A model generated the notes under the pieces. It saw nothing but the letters and a program-made list of their open reading frames with translations. It was not told the origin of the DNA and searched no databases. From Luteibacter aegosomatis (GTDB lineage Bacteria; Pseudomonadota; Gammaproteobacteria; Xanthomonadales; Rhodanobacteraceae), in the NCBI RefSeq assembly GCF_023078455.1, contig NZ_CP095740.1:2220001-2284000 (forward strand): a stretch of DNA of 64,000 bases, given 5' to 3'. Positions 25,333 through 39,000 of this stretch are shown piece after piece. A program made the position numbers and the translations under genes. Each line of letters opens with the position of its first letter. The first letter of the stretch is position 1.

Positions 25333-27024
25333 ATGAGGTTTACAGGGGAAGGCCGTTGGCGCACAACGGCACACGGGCTGATTTCCCTGCTTGCGATCGG
25401 TGCCAGCGGTATGGCGCCCGCGCAGCAGTCGACGTTGGACAAACAGGAGCAGCTGCGTCGCGCACAGCAGCTCGAGCAAAGGGAAGAGCAGCGCCAGCAG
25501 GCGCCGTTCCAGGGGACGCCGCCGACGCAGGTCGAGCGGCTGGATGCGCCGTTGCCCAGCGAAACACCGTGCTTCACGTTGCGCAGCCTGCGGCTCGAGG
25601 GCGAGCGCGTGGGCGATTTCGCCTGGGCACAGCGGTATCTCGATCGCTTCGTCGGGCAATGCGTGGGTCGCGAAGGCCTGGAGACCCTGCAGCGTCGATT
25701 GTCCAACCTCGTGATCGCCCGCGGTTTCGTCACCACGCGCATCGGCGTGCCGGCGCAGGACATCTCCAGCGGCGAGCTTCGCATGCTGCTCGTGCCGGGC
25801 ACGCTGCGGCATGTCCGCTTCGCGCCGGGCTCGCCCGCACTCGATTGGCGCGCGGCCTTCCCCATCCGCGAGGGCGACCTGCTCAACCTGCACGCCGTCG
25901 AACAGGGCCTGGAGCAGCTCAAGCGCGTGCCGTCGCAGGACGTCTCGATGGACATCGCGCCCGGTGAGAAGGTGGGCGAGTCCGACGTGGTGCTCACGGT
26001 GCATACCGCGCGGCGCTGGCACGTGGAAACCGACGTCAGCGACTCGGGCCTCAAGGGCACGGGCACCTACCAGGGCAACCTCAACGTATCGTTCGACAAC
26101 CCGCTGGGTTGGAACGACATCTTCTCGATCGGTGCGGGCCATGCGCTGTTCACCCATCCGGATGGCGGCAGCACGTTCAGCGAAAACGCATCCTATAGCG
26201 TGCCGTGGGGATGGTGGACGTTCAGCGGCAGCGTGTCGACGTACCGGTACCGGCAGTGGGTGGAGGGCTTCGACAGCCGTTTCCGTTCGACCGGCAACTC
26301 CACGTCCAGCGACGTCACCGTGCAGCGGCTCCTCACCCGCGGCACGTCGAGCAAGACGTCGATCGAGGCGCGGCTGGCCGCGCGCAGCGCCCACAGCTAC
26401 ATCCAGGGCGTGGAAGTGGGCATCCAGCGGCAGCGCGTCGCCAGTGCCGAACTCGCGCTCGTGCATCGTCATTACATCGGCCAGGCGCAGATCGACGCCC
26501 GCCTGGGTTACCAGCGCGGCACGCCATGGTTCGGCAGCCAGTGGGCCGGATACGACCCCGAGGTCGGTTATCCGACCAACCGGTATGGATTGACCACGCT
26601 CGATCTCTCCATCAGCAAGCCGCTCACGCTGGCCGGGCGCCAGGCGATCTGGGACAGCAGCCTGCGCATGCAGCGTTCCACCGACCACCTGCCGGCAGCC
26701 GAGCTCATCACGCTCGGCGGCCGCTACACGGTTCGCGGTTTCGACGGCGAGCAGACGCTGGCCGGCGAGCGCGGCGCTTACCTGCGCAACACGCTCACGC
26801 TTCCGCTGGGCATGTTCGCGCCGTATCTCGGCATCGACGTGGGTCACGTATCGGGTCCGTCGACACAGGCCGGGCATCGGCAACTGACGGGCGGCGTGCT
26901 GGGCCTTCGGGGCAGCTACGTGGGACTGAGCTGGGATCTCTTCATCGGACGGCGCCTGCATGCGCCGCGGGCGTTCGACACCGAGCAACCCACGACGGGT
27001 TTCCAGCTGATCTACCAGTACTGA
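25333..27024 (+). CDS. cdiB: Two-partner secretion outer-membrane transporter, ShlB/FhaC/CdiB family (TpsB)
   Basis: 563 residues from the ATG at 25333, which lies 11 bases after GGAG; a GTG at 25324 is an alternative. The signal peptide core is GLISLLAIGASGMAPA. A glutamine-rich N-terminal helix region (STLDKQEQLRRAQQLEQREEQ) precedes a first POTRA domain (CFTLRSLRLEG to VTTRIGVPAQDI) and a second (LRMLLVPGTLRHVRF to VVLTVHT). A 16-strand barrel follows. YTVRGFDGEQTLAGERGAY is the loop-6 VRGF motif, whose Arg inserts in the pore. The chain ends in an aromatic (FQLIYQY). It secretes the TpsA protein encoded 50 bases downstream. The symbol cdiB rests on the toxin-like end of its partner. Confidence 0.92.
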   Translation: MRFTGEGRWRTTAHGLISLLAIGASGMAPAQQSTLDKQEQLRRAQQLEQREEQRQQAPFQGTPPTQVERLDAPLPSETPCFTLRSLRLEGERVGDFAWAQRYLDRFVGQCVGREGLETLQRRLSNLVIARGFVTTRIGVPAQDISSGELRMLLVPGTLRHVRFAPGSPALDWRAAFPIREGDLLNLHAVEQGLEQLKRVPSQDVSMDIAPGEKVGESDVVLTVHTARRWHVETDVSDSGLKGTGTYQGNLNVSFDNPLGWNDIFSIGAGHALFTHPDGGSTFSENASYSVPWGWWTFSGSVSTYRYRQWVEGFDSRFRSTGNSTSSDVTVQRLLTRGTSSKTSIEARLAARSAHSYIQGVEVGIQRQRVASAELALVHRHYIGQAQIDARLGYQRGTPWFGSQWAGYDPEVGYPTNRYGLTTLDLSISKPLTLAGRQAIWDSSLRMQRSTDHLPAAELITLGGRYTVRGFDGEQTLAGERGAYLRNTLTLPLGMFAPYLGIDVGHVSGPSTQAGHRQLTGGVLGLRGSYVGLSWDLFIGRRLHAPRAFDTEQPTTGFQLIYQY

Positions 27025-27074
27025 AAAAACACGGGCAGGGGCGCCGGGGACGGTGCCCGACAAGGGGAAAGGTC

Positions 27075-30000
27075 ATGACGACGATCAAGGAAACGATGGT
27101 GCGCGCCTCCGGCGCGAAGGTCTGGACGGTGCTGCGTACCCTCGCGTACGCGCTGGCACTGGCCATGGTGGGCACGCCGGTGGTGTCGTGGGCGCAGCAG
27201 GTGCCCGACGCGGCGGCGGGGGCGCATCGGCCGACGATGGACTCGGCGGCCAACGGCGTGCCGGTGGTCGACATCGTCGCGCCCAACGCGCAGGGCGTGT
27301 CGCACAACAAATACCAGCGCTTCGACGTGGACAAGCGCGGCGTCATCCTCAACAACAGCGCGGGGATCGTGCGCACCCAGCTCGGCGGCTACGTCGCCGG
27401 CAACGACAACCTCAAGGGCGGCGAAGCCTCGCTGATCCTGAACGAGGTGACGTCGGCGCTACCCAGCACGCTCAACGGATACATCGAGGTGGGCGGCAAG
27501 CCGGCCGCGGTGGTGATCGCCAATCCCTACGGCATCACCTGCGACGGCTGCGGCATCATCAACAGCCAGCGCTTCACGCTGACCACCGGCACGCCCGTGT
27601 TCGGTGGCAGCGGCAGCCTGGATGCGTTCCACGTCACCGGCGGCGGCATCGCCATCGGCTCGGGCGGCCTCGACGGCTCCGTGGTCGATCGCACCGATCT
27701 CATCGCCCGCGCGGTACAGCTCAACGGCAAGCTCTGGGCGAAGCAGCTCGACGTGGTCGCCGGCAGCAACGACGTCGGTTACGCGGATGCGAGCGTGCGC
27801 GCCAACGTCGCGGACGCCTCCCGTCCGGCCGTATCCATCGACGTGGCCGCCCTGGGCGGCATGTATGCCGACAAGATCCGGCTGGTGGGCACCGAGGCGG
27901 GCGTGGGCGTGGTCAGCAGCGGCGCCATCGCCGCTCAGGCCGGCGATCTCCAGCTCAGCAGCGCGGGTGAGGTGCGCCTGGGCGGTACCGCCGTGGCGTT
28001 GAACGATGCCACGCTGGACGCGGCCGGGGCGGTCACCATCGACGGCAGCGTCGGCACGCAGAACGGCAACGTCTCGCTATCCGCGCGTGGGCCGCTGACC
28101 GTGAACGGCGGCCTGATCGCCGGCGGCTCGCTGGCCGTGAACGCGGCGACGGATGTCGACGTGTACGGACGCCTGAGTGCCGGACATGACCTCTCGGTCT
28201 ACGCCGCGGGCAGGCTGCGCAACATGGGCCTGCTCTATACGGACCGCTCGTTCGACCTGCGCACGGGCAGCCTCGCCAACGGCGGCACGATCTATGGCAT
28301 GGGGGGAGGGTATGCCACCGCGGCAGGCGCGTTGACGACGTCGGCGGCGAGCACCCTGCATGCGGGCGGCGATCTGTCGCTCGACGCGGGCACGCTCGCC
28401 AGCCTCGGCGTGGTCGACGCGGGAACGCGGTTGTCGCTGTCGAGTCGAGGCGATGCCACGCTCGCGGGCGCCGTACAGGGCGGCGGCGACGTCAGCCTGC
28501 GCGCGGCGGGGCTGCTCGATAACGCGGCCGTCGCCGTCTCGGGCGGAGGTTTCGCCGTGCAGGCGGGGAGCGTCGTCAATCGCGTTGGCGGCGTCGTGTC
28601 GTCGGGCGCCGACCTCGCCACGACCGTGGCGGGCGATCTCGCCAACCAGGGCACGCTGTATGCGGTGGGCGGCATCGCCGTGAATGCCGGCACGCTAACC
28701 CAGGCCGCGAGCGGACAGATCTATGGCATCGGTGGCGCGCAGGTCGAGCTCGCGGGTGCGCTCGACAACGCGGGTAGCCTCGTCGGTGCCAACGGATTGT
28801 CGGTAACGGCGCAAGGCATCGACAGCCGGGGTGAGCTCGGTACCCAGCAAGGCGACGCGACACTTTTCGCTCGCGGCGACATGACGCTGGCAGGCGACAC
28901 GGTCGTGGGCGGCGCGCTCGCGCTGCGCGCGGCCGGCATGTCGCAGAAGGGCCGGTTGACGACCGGCCGGCTCGACGCGGACGTTTCCTCGCTAGACAAC
29001 ACCGGCGACATCTACGCGCGCGGCGACGCCGCCGTGCGCGTGGCGCACGATGCGGCCAATGCCGGTTCGCTGTACGCGGACGGCAGCCTGTCCCTCGCTG
29101 CCGAGGGCAACCTGGAGAACACGGGCACGGTCCACGCGGGCTCGGATCTCGCCGTGCACGCGTCATCGCTCGACAGCGGCAAGCAGATCGATGCCGGTCG
29201 CGATCTCGCCATCGATGCGGCCAGCCTGCACTTGGCGGGCAACGTGCAGGCCGGTCGCGACCTGTCCCTCGCGACCGTCGGCACGCTGACCAACGAGGCC
29301 GACGTGGTGGCGGGTCGGGATGCGACGGTCCATGCCGGCGATCTGATCAACGCCGGCTCGCTGTCGACCAGCCGAGACCTGGCGCTCACGACGAGCGGCG
29401 ACGTCAACGACACCGGCAAGCTGTACGCGGGCCGTGCACTGACGTTGGACGCGAATGCGCTGACGGTAGGCGACAAGGCCTCGGTGAGCGCGGCCGACAC
29501 GGTCGCTCTGCGCCTGCGCGACGCACTTCGCAGCACGGGTAGCGTCGTCGGCGCGAACGGGCTGACCGTCGATGCCGGCACCATCGATTCGTCCGGCTCG
29601 TTGGGTAGCACCCAGGGTTCGGTGCGTTTGACCAGTTCGGCCGGTGACATCCACCTGGGCGGCACGGTGTCGGCGGCGACGGCGTTCCATGCCCAGTCCG
29701 CGCAGGACGTGCTGCTCGACGGCACGCTCACCGCGAACGCGGTCGACCTTGTCGCCGCGCGTACGATGACGTTGGCCGGGGCGCTCCACGCGACCGGCGA
29801 CGCCGCGATCGACGCCGGCCAGGATCTCCTGCTGGCCGGCGACACCTTCGCCGACGGCGCGCTCGTCGCGCGCGCGACGGGCGGCATCCATCAGTCCGGC
29901 ACCACGCACGCGGGCGGGGACCTGTCGCTCGACGCGGCGACTCTCGATGGCGAAGGCACCCTGGACGCGGGCAACGACCTCGCGCTGCATGCCGACACCG

Positions 30001-33000
30001 CCACGCTCGGCGGCCGCTTGCAGGCGGGTCGCGACGTGCGCGTCACGGCGGGCACGTTGACCCAGGCGGCCACGGTGGTCGCGGCTCGCGACGCGATACT
30101 CGGTGCGGAACGATTCGACGGACGCAAGGGCGGCACGGTGAGTGCCGCGCACGATCTGACGCTGACCGTCGCACAGGACGCCACCGACGCCGGTCTGCTC
30201 TTCGCGGGCAACGTATTGACGCTCGGCGCGAGTGCCTTCAGCCAGTCCGCCGACGGTCGCCTCGACGGCACGCAAGGCCTGGTCGTGTCGGTGGATGGTG
30301 CCCTCGATAGCGACGGCGCCATCGTCGGTGGCAACGGCCTGAGCGTGACCGCGGGCAGCCTGCGCAGTGGCGGTCAGCTCGGCAGCACGGCGGGCGACGT
30401 CTCGTTGACCACGACGCATGGCGACCTCAGCCTGGCTGGTACCACCGTGTCGGCCGGACGGCTCGACGCCACCTCGGCCGGTGCCTTGGCGCAGACGGGC
30501 GCCATGAACGCCCATGGGGCGACGCTGGTCTCCGCAGGAGACATCGACCTCGCCGGCGACACCTCGGTCGACGGCGCGCTCGCGCTCGACGCGGGACGCG
30601 ACCTGCACAACACCGGCAGCGTCTATGCCACCGGTACGCTCGACGCACACGCGTCCGGTGACCTCGACAATCGCGGCGACATCGCCGCGGAGCAGGACCT
30701 GAAGGCGCGAGCCGACGGCTCGCTCACCCAGGACGCGAACGGCAAGCTGCAAACGAACGGCACGCTCACCGTCACCGCGTCGCGCATCGACAGCGCGGGC
30801 ACGCTAGCCGCCGCCCACGACGTCGGCCTGACGTCGCAGGGCGACACGCTGCTGTCCGGCACGACGCAGGCAGGCGGTGCACTCGATGTCCAGAGCGGCG
30901 GCACGCTGACCAACGCGGGCAAGCTGCTGGCGTCCTCGGCGCTGTCCGTCGAGGCGGCGAGCATCGGCAACACGGGCGACCTTTCCACCGACGGCACGCT
31001 CGCGCTGCATGCCGCCGGCGCGATCGACAACCAGGGCACCGTCTACGCGGGCAAGGCGCTCGGCATCGGTGCGGGCGGGTTCACGCAAGGTGCCTCGGCC
31101 CAGCTTTCCGGCGCGGACACCGTCACCATCGACGTATCCGGCGCGATGGCCAACGCGGGCAAACTCGTCGCCGCACGGACGCTGGACGTGAAGGCGGGCA
31201 GCCTGAGTAGCACCGGCACGCTCGGCACCCAGCAGGGCGACATGCACCTGCTCGCGCGGCAGGGCGATCTCACGCTCGGCGGCACGGTGGCCTCCGCCGC
31301 CGACCTCGACGCCCGGGCCACCGGCGCGATCCGGCAGAGCGGCCAGCTCGCCGCCCACGGCCTGACGCTTCACGCCGATGGCGACCTCGCCGTGCAGGGC
31401 GACATCGCCGCGAAGACGGCGACGCTGTCCAGCGGCGCGACGTTGAGCCAGGCCGGTACGGTCAGTGCCGACGACATTTCGCTCGATGGCGTTACGGTGA
31501 GCCATGCCGGCCGCACGCTGTCCGCCGGCGATCTTCGCGTGCATGGCGCCACCGTCGACGTGGCGGGCACGCTCGCCGCGGGCGTGAAGGCCGACGGCAC
31601 GTTGGACACCACCGGCGATTTGCGCGTGCTGGCCGATGGTGCACTGACGGCGCATGGCAGCCTGCTCGCGGGCAACATGCTCGACGCGCAAGCGAACGCG
31701 CTCGATCTTTCCTACGGCACGCAACGCGCGGGCGGCAATGCGGGCCTGCTGGCACGCACCGGCAATATCGACCACACCGCCGCCGACCTGGGCGCGGGCG
31801 GCAGCCTCACCGTGCAGGCCGCCGGCGCGCTGTTGAATCGTGGCGTGGACGGTCGCGACGCGCGCATGCAGGCGAATGCGCTGCTGCTCACGGCGGCATC
31901 CATCGACAATACGCGGGGCAAGCTGTTGCAATCGGGCTCGTCCGTGCTCGTCTTGCGCACGGCCGGAACGATCGACAACACCGGCGGCACGATCGTCAAC
32001 AACGGTAGCGACCTCACCCTGCACGGCAGCCGGGTGGTCAACACCGGCGGCAGCGTGCAACTGGCCGGCAACGGCCTGCTCGACGTCGGCGCCGACCAGG
32101 ACGTGGACAATCGCCAGGGCACGCTCGCCAGCAACGGTACGACGCGAGTGGTCGCCACGACGGCGCTCGCCAACGACGGCGGCCTGATCAACGCGCACGG
32201 CAACACGACGGTCTCGGCGTCGTCGTTGAGCAACACGGCGAATGGCGCGATCTCGGGGGCCACGCTGGGCGTGACCGTCGCCAACGGCCTGAACAACACG
32301 GGCGGCCTGCTCCAGGCGACCGGCGGCAACCTCGGCGTTACCGCGGCCAACCTCTCCAACGGCGGCGGTACCATCCAGTCGGCGGCGGGCGCGACCACGC
32401 TCGGCGTCGGTGGCACACTCGACAACGGCAACGGCACCATCGCCGCCGGTGGCGGCACGACGCTGACCACCGCACGGCTGATCAATGCCGGCGCCATCTC
32501 GGGCGCGCAGCTCAACGTGCAGGCCACCGACACGGTGGCCAACACCGGCCGCCTGCAAAGCCTCGGCGCGCTCGACCTGCGCGCCACCAACGGCCTCAAC
32601 AACAACGGCGGCCGCATCGAAGCCAACGGCGCCACGACGCTGGCCTCGGCGTCGATCTCCAACATCGGCGGCCGCATCGCCAACGCGAGCGCGGCGCTCA
32701 CCCAGGTGACCTCCGGCGGCGGCATCGACAACCGCAGCGGCACGCTGGGCGGGCAGGGCGACGTGAGCCTGTCGGGCACGGCGATCTCCAACGCGCAGGG
32801 CGGCACGCTGGTGGCCGCGAACAACCTCACCCTGGGCACCGGCCAGCTCGACAACGGCGGCGGCACGGTCTACGCGGGCAACACGTTCAACTTCGTCAAC
32901 GCCGGCGCGTCGGCATCCAACGTCAACGGCAAGATCACCGCCGGCCGCCAGCTCAACCTCACCCTGTTCGGTTTCGACAACAGCGGCGGCACCGTGCAGG

Positions 33001-36000
33001 CCGGCATCGACGGCGTGGGCGGCGTCGGCAACGTGATGCTGGACATCCGCAACCTCGTCGGCCAGGGCACCATCGTCGCCAACAACACGCTGGGCATGCA
33101 CCTGGTGGGTGACTACGTGCAGGCAGCCGGCTCCAGCATCAAGGCCACCGGCGGCTTCAGCCTCGCGGTGGACGGCCAGTTCACCAACAACGGCAGCATC
33201 CAGGCGGTGAACGGCCTGACCATCAGCGCCGCGGGCATCACCAACAACGCGGGCGCGCTGCTCAATTCGGCCAATACGCAACTGGTGACCGGCGGCACCG
33301 TCACGAACGCGGGCAGCATCCAGGGCAATACGGTCGGCATCACCGCGGGCGTGGTGAACAACACCGGCAGCATCATGGGCGGAAACGTCACGCTGCAGGC
33401 CGGCACGGTGATCAACGGCGCCGATTTCGGTCAGTCCATCGGCAACCCGGATTACCAGAGCGGCACCATCGCCGCGACGAACAGCGTCGACATCTACACC
33501 AGTCACCTGGTCAATCGCGATGCGCAGATCTTCAGCCTCGGCAACATCAACGTCGCTGGCGCGGGCCGCAATGGACAGGGACTGTTCGACACGCGCGCGG
33601 GCCTGATCGACAACATCTCCGGCTCGATCCAGGCACAGGGCAGCATCCTGCTGGCGGCGAACCAGATCAATAACGTGCGCCGTGTGCTGAGCACGACCAG
33701 CCGCACGTTGAGTGCCGAGGAATCGGCGGCATCGCAACCGTTGCCGATCACCGACTACAAGCACGCGATCAACAAGGTGCAGGAGTACGAAACCTGGACC
33801 GAATACCACACACTCGACGAGACGGTGGTGAACGCCGCCAGCGCGCAGTCGCAGATCGTCGCGGGCGGCAACATCTCGTTGTACGGCTCGGTGAAGAACA
33901 ACACCTCGACCATCGCGGCCAACGGCTTCCTCGCCGTGAACCAACAGGGCGCGGGCGGCGGCACCGGCATGGTGGCCGGAAACGAAAACGTGTCCAACGA
34001 GTCGCTGGCCGCCGGGCGCACCATCCAGAAGGTGGCGGTTACGCACCACATGGGCTGTGGCACGGACCTGAGTCTTTGCGATAACGCCGGAGGCGAACAG
34101 GAGAATTACTCGTATCGGCCGGATACCAACCCGTCCGACCTGATGCACGACAACTACACCGCGCTGGGCGCGGTGATGTCCGGCGCCGCCGGCGTGGCCA
34201 TCGGTGGACTCAACGTGTCCAATGGCGGCGTCACGCCGGACGGCCGTTCGGTCGGCAATACGCGGCTCGACCCGAACGCGCAGGCGATCGGCCTGTCGTC
34301 GGTGAACAAGGGCAACGCGCAGGGGGCGACCGGACTACCCCAGGGCGCTCAGGTCGATCCGGCCACCGGGCACGCGCCGCAGGTGCTCGGCGGCGCGGGC
34401 CAGCCGCTGGCCGGGGTCACGCTGCCGACGGGCGGCATCTATAGCGTGCGTGGCGGCCAGGGGAGCGACGGCTCGGCCGTCGATGGACCCGCCGCGGGCG
34501 GGCAAATCGTCGCCGCTTCGGCCGGGGAGCGCAGCACCGTCGGTGGCGTGGACGCGGGCACGCTGTCCGCCGGCGCCACGGGGGCGTCGGCCCGCAACGT
34601 CGGCCTGCTGGGCAACGCTTATCTCACGGCGTTGCTCGGCCATGCGCCGAGCGGTAACTACCTCATCGAGACCAACGCGCGCTTCGCCGATTACAGCCAG
34701 TTCATCAGCAGCGACTACCTGCTCGACAAGCTGGGCGTCGATCCGGCCCGCACGATGATGCGCCTGGGCGATGGTTTCTACGAACAGCAACTGGTGGTCA
34801 ACCAGGTCACCCAGCTCACCGGCCGCGCCTACCTGTCCGACTACGGCAGCGGCCTGGACGAGTACCAGGCGCTGATGAACAACGGCGCGCACGCGGCCCA
34901 GGCGATGAACCTGAGCGTGGGCGTGGCGCTCACCGCCGACCAGGTGAGCGCGCTCACCCAGGACATCGTCTGGATGGTGCAGCAGAACGTCGACGGACAC
35001 GACGTGCTGGTGCCGGTGGTGTACCTCGCCAGCGGCAACCTCGGCCTCACGGCGCAGGGCGCGGTGATCGCAGGCAAGGACGTGAGCATCGACGCGTCGG
35101 GCACGCTGAGCAACGACGGGACGATCCGCGGCCAGAACAGCACCCTGCTCACCGCGAAGGACCTGCTCAACAGCGGCCGCATCTCCAGCGACGGCCTGAC
35201 CGCGATCAGCGCCACCGGCAACATCACCAACCTCAACGGACGCATCGACGGTGCGGGCGTCAGCCTGGTCGCCGGTGGCGACATCCGCTCGGAGAACGTC
35301 GGGGGCCTCATCGGCAGCGGCCTCGCCCCGGCGAGCATCACCGCCACGCAGGGCTTGCAGATCAACGCGGGCCACGACCTCTCGCTCGACCACACGACGG
35401 TGAACTCCGGTGGCGATGCATTGCTCACCGCCGGCCATGATCTGACCCTCGCGGGCAAGGGCGTCACGACGGGCGGAAGCCTTGCCCTGGCGGCGGGTCA
35501 CGACGTGACCCTGGCATCCAGCACCGTCACCACGCAGCCCAGCCGCTGGACTACCGGCACGCGTGCCGAAGGTGTGACCCTCGATGCGGGCAAGGATCTG
35601 TCCGTCGTCGCAGGCAACGACCTGAACCTGTCGGTGTCGACGCTGAAGGCGGGCGGCGATGCCGCCTTGCAGGCGGGCCACGACCTCACCCTGGGTGCGC
35701 AACAGACCGGCACGCGCTGGACGACGCAGACGCAGGGCAGTTCCGTGACCGCGGGCGGCTCGTTGTCGATGCAGGCCGGCCACGACCTGAGCGCGCAGGC
35801 GGCGACGGTGAAGGCCGGCGGCGACATGGCGTTGCTGGCCGGTCACGACCTGTCGCTGACCGCGAGTACGGACGGCACGTCCACCAAGGTCACCCACCAG
35901 GTCACCGGCCTCGAGGCGGGTGGCAACCTCGCCGTGGCGGCGGGCAACAACGCGCTGCTCGAAGGCACGACGATCAAGGCGGGCGGTACGGCCGCCTTGC

Positions 36001-39000
36001 AGGCCGGCAACGACCTGACCCTGACCACCGTCACCGACAGCTCGACGACCACGGCGAGCTGGAAGGAAGGCAAGAAGCACATCACCCAGACCACCACCGA
36101 CGAGACGGTGCGCGGGGTGGTGGTGGACGCGGGCAAGGGCGTGCAGCTCGCGGCCGGGCACGATGCGACGTTGAACGCTACAACGGTGTCGACGGCGGGC
36201 GATATTACGGTAGCGGCCGGTCACGACCTCATCCTCGGCACCGCCGATGAGTCGCATGAAGTCGTCACCGATACCAAGAAAAAGAAGAGCGGCCTGCTCA
36301 GCAGCAAGACCACCACCACGCACGACGACGTCTCGCAGACCATCGCGGTCGGCACGATGCTGGACGGCGATAACGTGAAGCTTGTCGCGGGTAACGACCT
36401 TACCGCCACGGCGGCGCAGGTCAAGGCGACCGGTGATATCGCGGTGTCCGCCGGTCACGACGTCAACCTGCTCGCCGGGGACGACGTCTATGACGAAACC
36501 CACGATAGGACCACGAAGCGTTCAGGCATGACACGTGGGCTGATGCCGACCGACTACAACTACCAGACCCAGTCTCGCGCCAATGCCGACCGCAGCGAGG
36601 ATCACGTCGCCACGGGTACCGTGCTCAGCGGCGATTCGGTGACCGTGCGCGCTGGACACAACGTGACGACCGAAGCCGCGCAGATCGCCGGCACCCACGA
36701 CGTGACGCTCGCCGCGGGCAACGACCTGAACATCGGTACGGCCGTCAGCACCCACGCGGAGGGTCACAAGCAGAGCGTCTCGACCTCGGGCTTCATCCAG
36801 AACGGTCTGAGCGTCACGATCGGCAACCAGAAGCAGAAGGGGGCGCTCGACGTCACCCAGGTCGACGCCACGGGAAGCCTCATCGGCAGCACCGATGGTA
36901 AGGTCACGATGTCCGCCGGGCAGGACGTGCATATCACCGGCTCGGACATCATCAGCCATACCGGCACGACAATCGTCGGTCAGAACGTGACCATCGACCC
37001 TGGCTTGGGAACGGTCGATACTCGGCAGACGCAGTCCATACACAGCGGCGGCATCAATGTCGGCCTGACCGGTGGCATGGCGACCGCCGCGCAAACGGCC
37101 TATGCCTCGGCTCATCGAGCAAGCCAGGTGGATGACGATCGACTCAAGGTGCTCTACGCGGCGCAGGCCGGCTATGGCGTCTACGACGCCGTGTCGGACA
37201 AGGACGGAAGCCCCCAGAGTAGCGACAACGGGATGAGTGTGCGGGTGGGTCTGGGCGCGAGCACCGCCAGCAGCCATTCCACGACCCACGACGACACGAC
37301 GGGCGCAAGCACGATTCGCAGCGACGGGAACGTGACCATCGCCGCGACGAACGGCAACCTGAACGTCATCGGCAGTCAGATTGACGGCAAGAACGTCTCC
37401 CTGGGCGCCACCGGCGATCTCAATCTCCTGAGCCAAGCGGAATCCCACACGCAGAAGAGCGGAAGCGCGAACGCGAGCGGGGAAATCGGACTCAGCGTCG
37501 GCAGCCAGACGGGCATTTACGTCACGGCGAGCGTCGGCAAGGGCATCGCTCACGGCAACGGCACCACCCATGCCAACACTTCGGTCAATGCCTCGGACAC
37601 GCTGAGTCTGGTGTCGGGTAACGACACCAATATCCTCGGCGCACAGGCGAAGGGCGAAACCGTCGTGGCATCGATCGGCGGCGATCTCAACATCGCCAGC
37701 CAGCAAGCCACGAACGACTACGCCAGCCAGTACTGGCAGGTGGGCGGTACCTACGTCTACGGCTACGGAAGCCAGATCAACATTGCCGTCGGTAAAACGA
37801 CCAGCAACTACAAGAGCGTGGATGAGGTCAGCGGCATCGGCGCCGGCAGCGGTGGCTACAACGTCTTCGTCGGCGGAAACACCGATCTGAAGGGCGGCGT
37901 GATCGCCAGCTCGGCCGATGCGGCGAAGAATGCGTTCAGCACGGGCACGCTGACCTTCAGCGACATCCAGAACAAGGCGGACTACCAGTCGTTCAGCGGC
38001 GGCATCTCGGTCGGGAGCGGCGCTGGCTTCTCGGGAAGCATGAGCGTCCCGCAGTCGAAGGACTCCAGCAGCACGACGAAGGCCGGTATTGCTGCGGGTA
38101 CGATCGACGTCCGCAACCAGCCTGGCATCGACCTCACGGGCCTGGATAGGAATCCGGATATCGACGCAGGCGGCCTCAAGCCGATCTTCGATGAGAAGAA
38201 GGTCGCGGAGCGTCAGGAACTTAGCCAAGTGGCGGGGCAGGTAGGCTTCCGGGCGGCTGGCGACGTTGGCGAATACTTCGGCCTGAAAGAGGGCAGCCCC
38301 GAGAAGATCGCGCTGCATGGCGCCGTGGCGGCGGCGATGGCAAGCATGGGCGGTGGCAATGTCGGGGCGGCGGTGGCCGGGTCGACGGCCAACCAGTTAG
38401 CGATTAATGCCCTTGCTCAATCGTTGCAGGACTCCGGCTACGTGCCGGGAACGGCGGAGTTCGCTTCGTTGATGAAGCTCGGCAGCGCCGCGATCGGGCT
38501 TGCCGCGGGCGGAACGACGGGCGGTGTCGTCGCCGAGGCGGCCACGCAGAATAACTGGCTGTTGCACAGTGAAGTGGAACAGGCCGATAGGGAGCGCGCT
38601 GCTTGTGGGGCGGACCAAGCGTGCAAAGACGCCGTCACCGCGCGCATGGAAAAGCTCAACATGGAACGGGACTACGAACGCGAGCAGTTTGGGAACAACT
38701 ACTTCCTGGATATCGTCAAGCAATACGGAGTGTTGACGGAAGAAGATAAGGCCGATGCTGCAAAGGCCTATTACGCGCAGTACGGAATTAAACCTGGGGA
38801 TTCCATCGTCCCGGAGTATGGGCCCGCGAACGAGCTTAGCTACCAGTGGCGACAGTTCGTCGACGGCTTCAATGACTCGTCGAAGGCGGTAGGCGCGAAG
38901 CTGGATCACTATCAGGAGCATCCTGTCGAAATCCCCGGGGCGATAGCTGGAGCGATCTATGACGGCGTGACGCATACCGCGACGAACGTGTCGGAGTACG

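Noticed and set aside
30804..34148. 1114-codon open frame antisense to cdiA, and similar long antisense frames at 1480-3414, 3723-5465, 34335-36503 and 36522-38318
   Set aside because: GC-rich repetitive coding DNA produces long open frames on the opposite strand; they show Val/Ala/Arg/Gly-biased composition, no motifs and no ribosome binding sites, and fully overlap well-supported genes.
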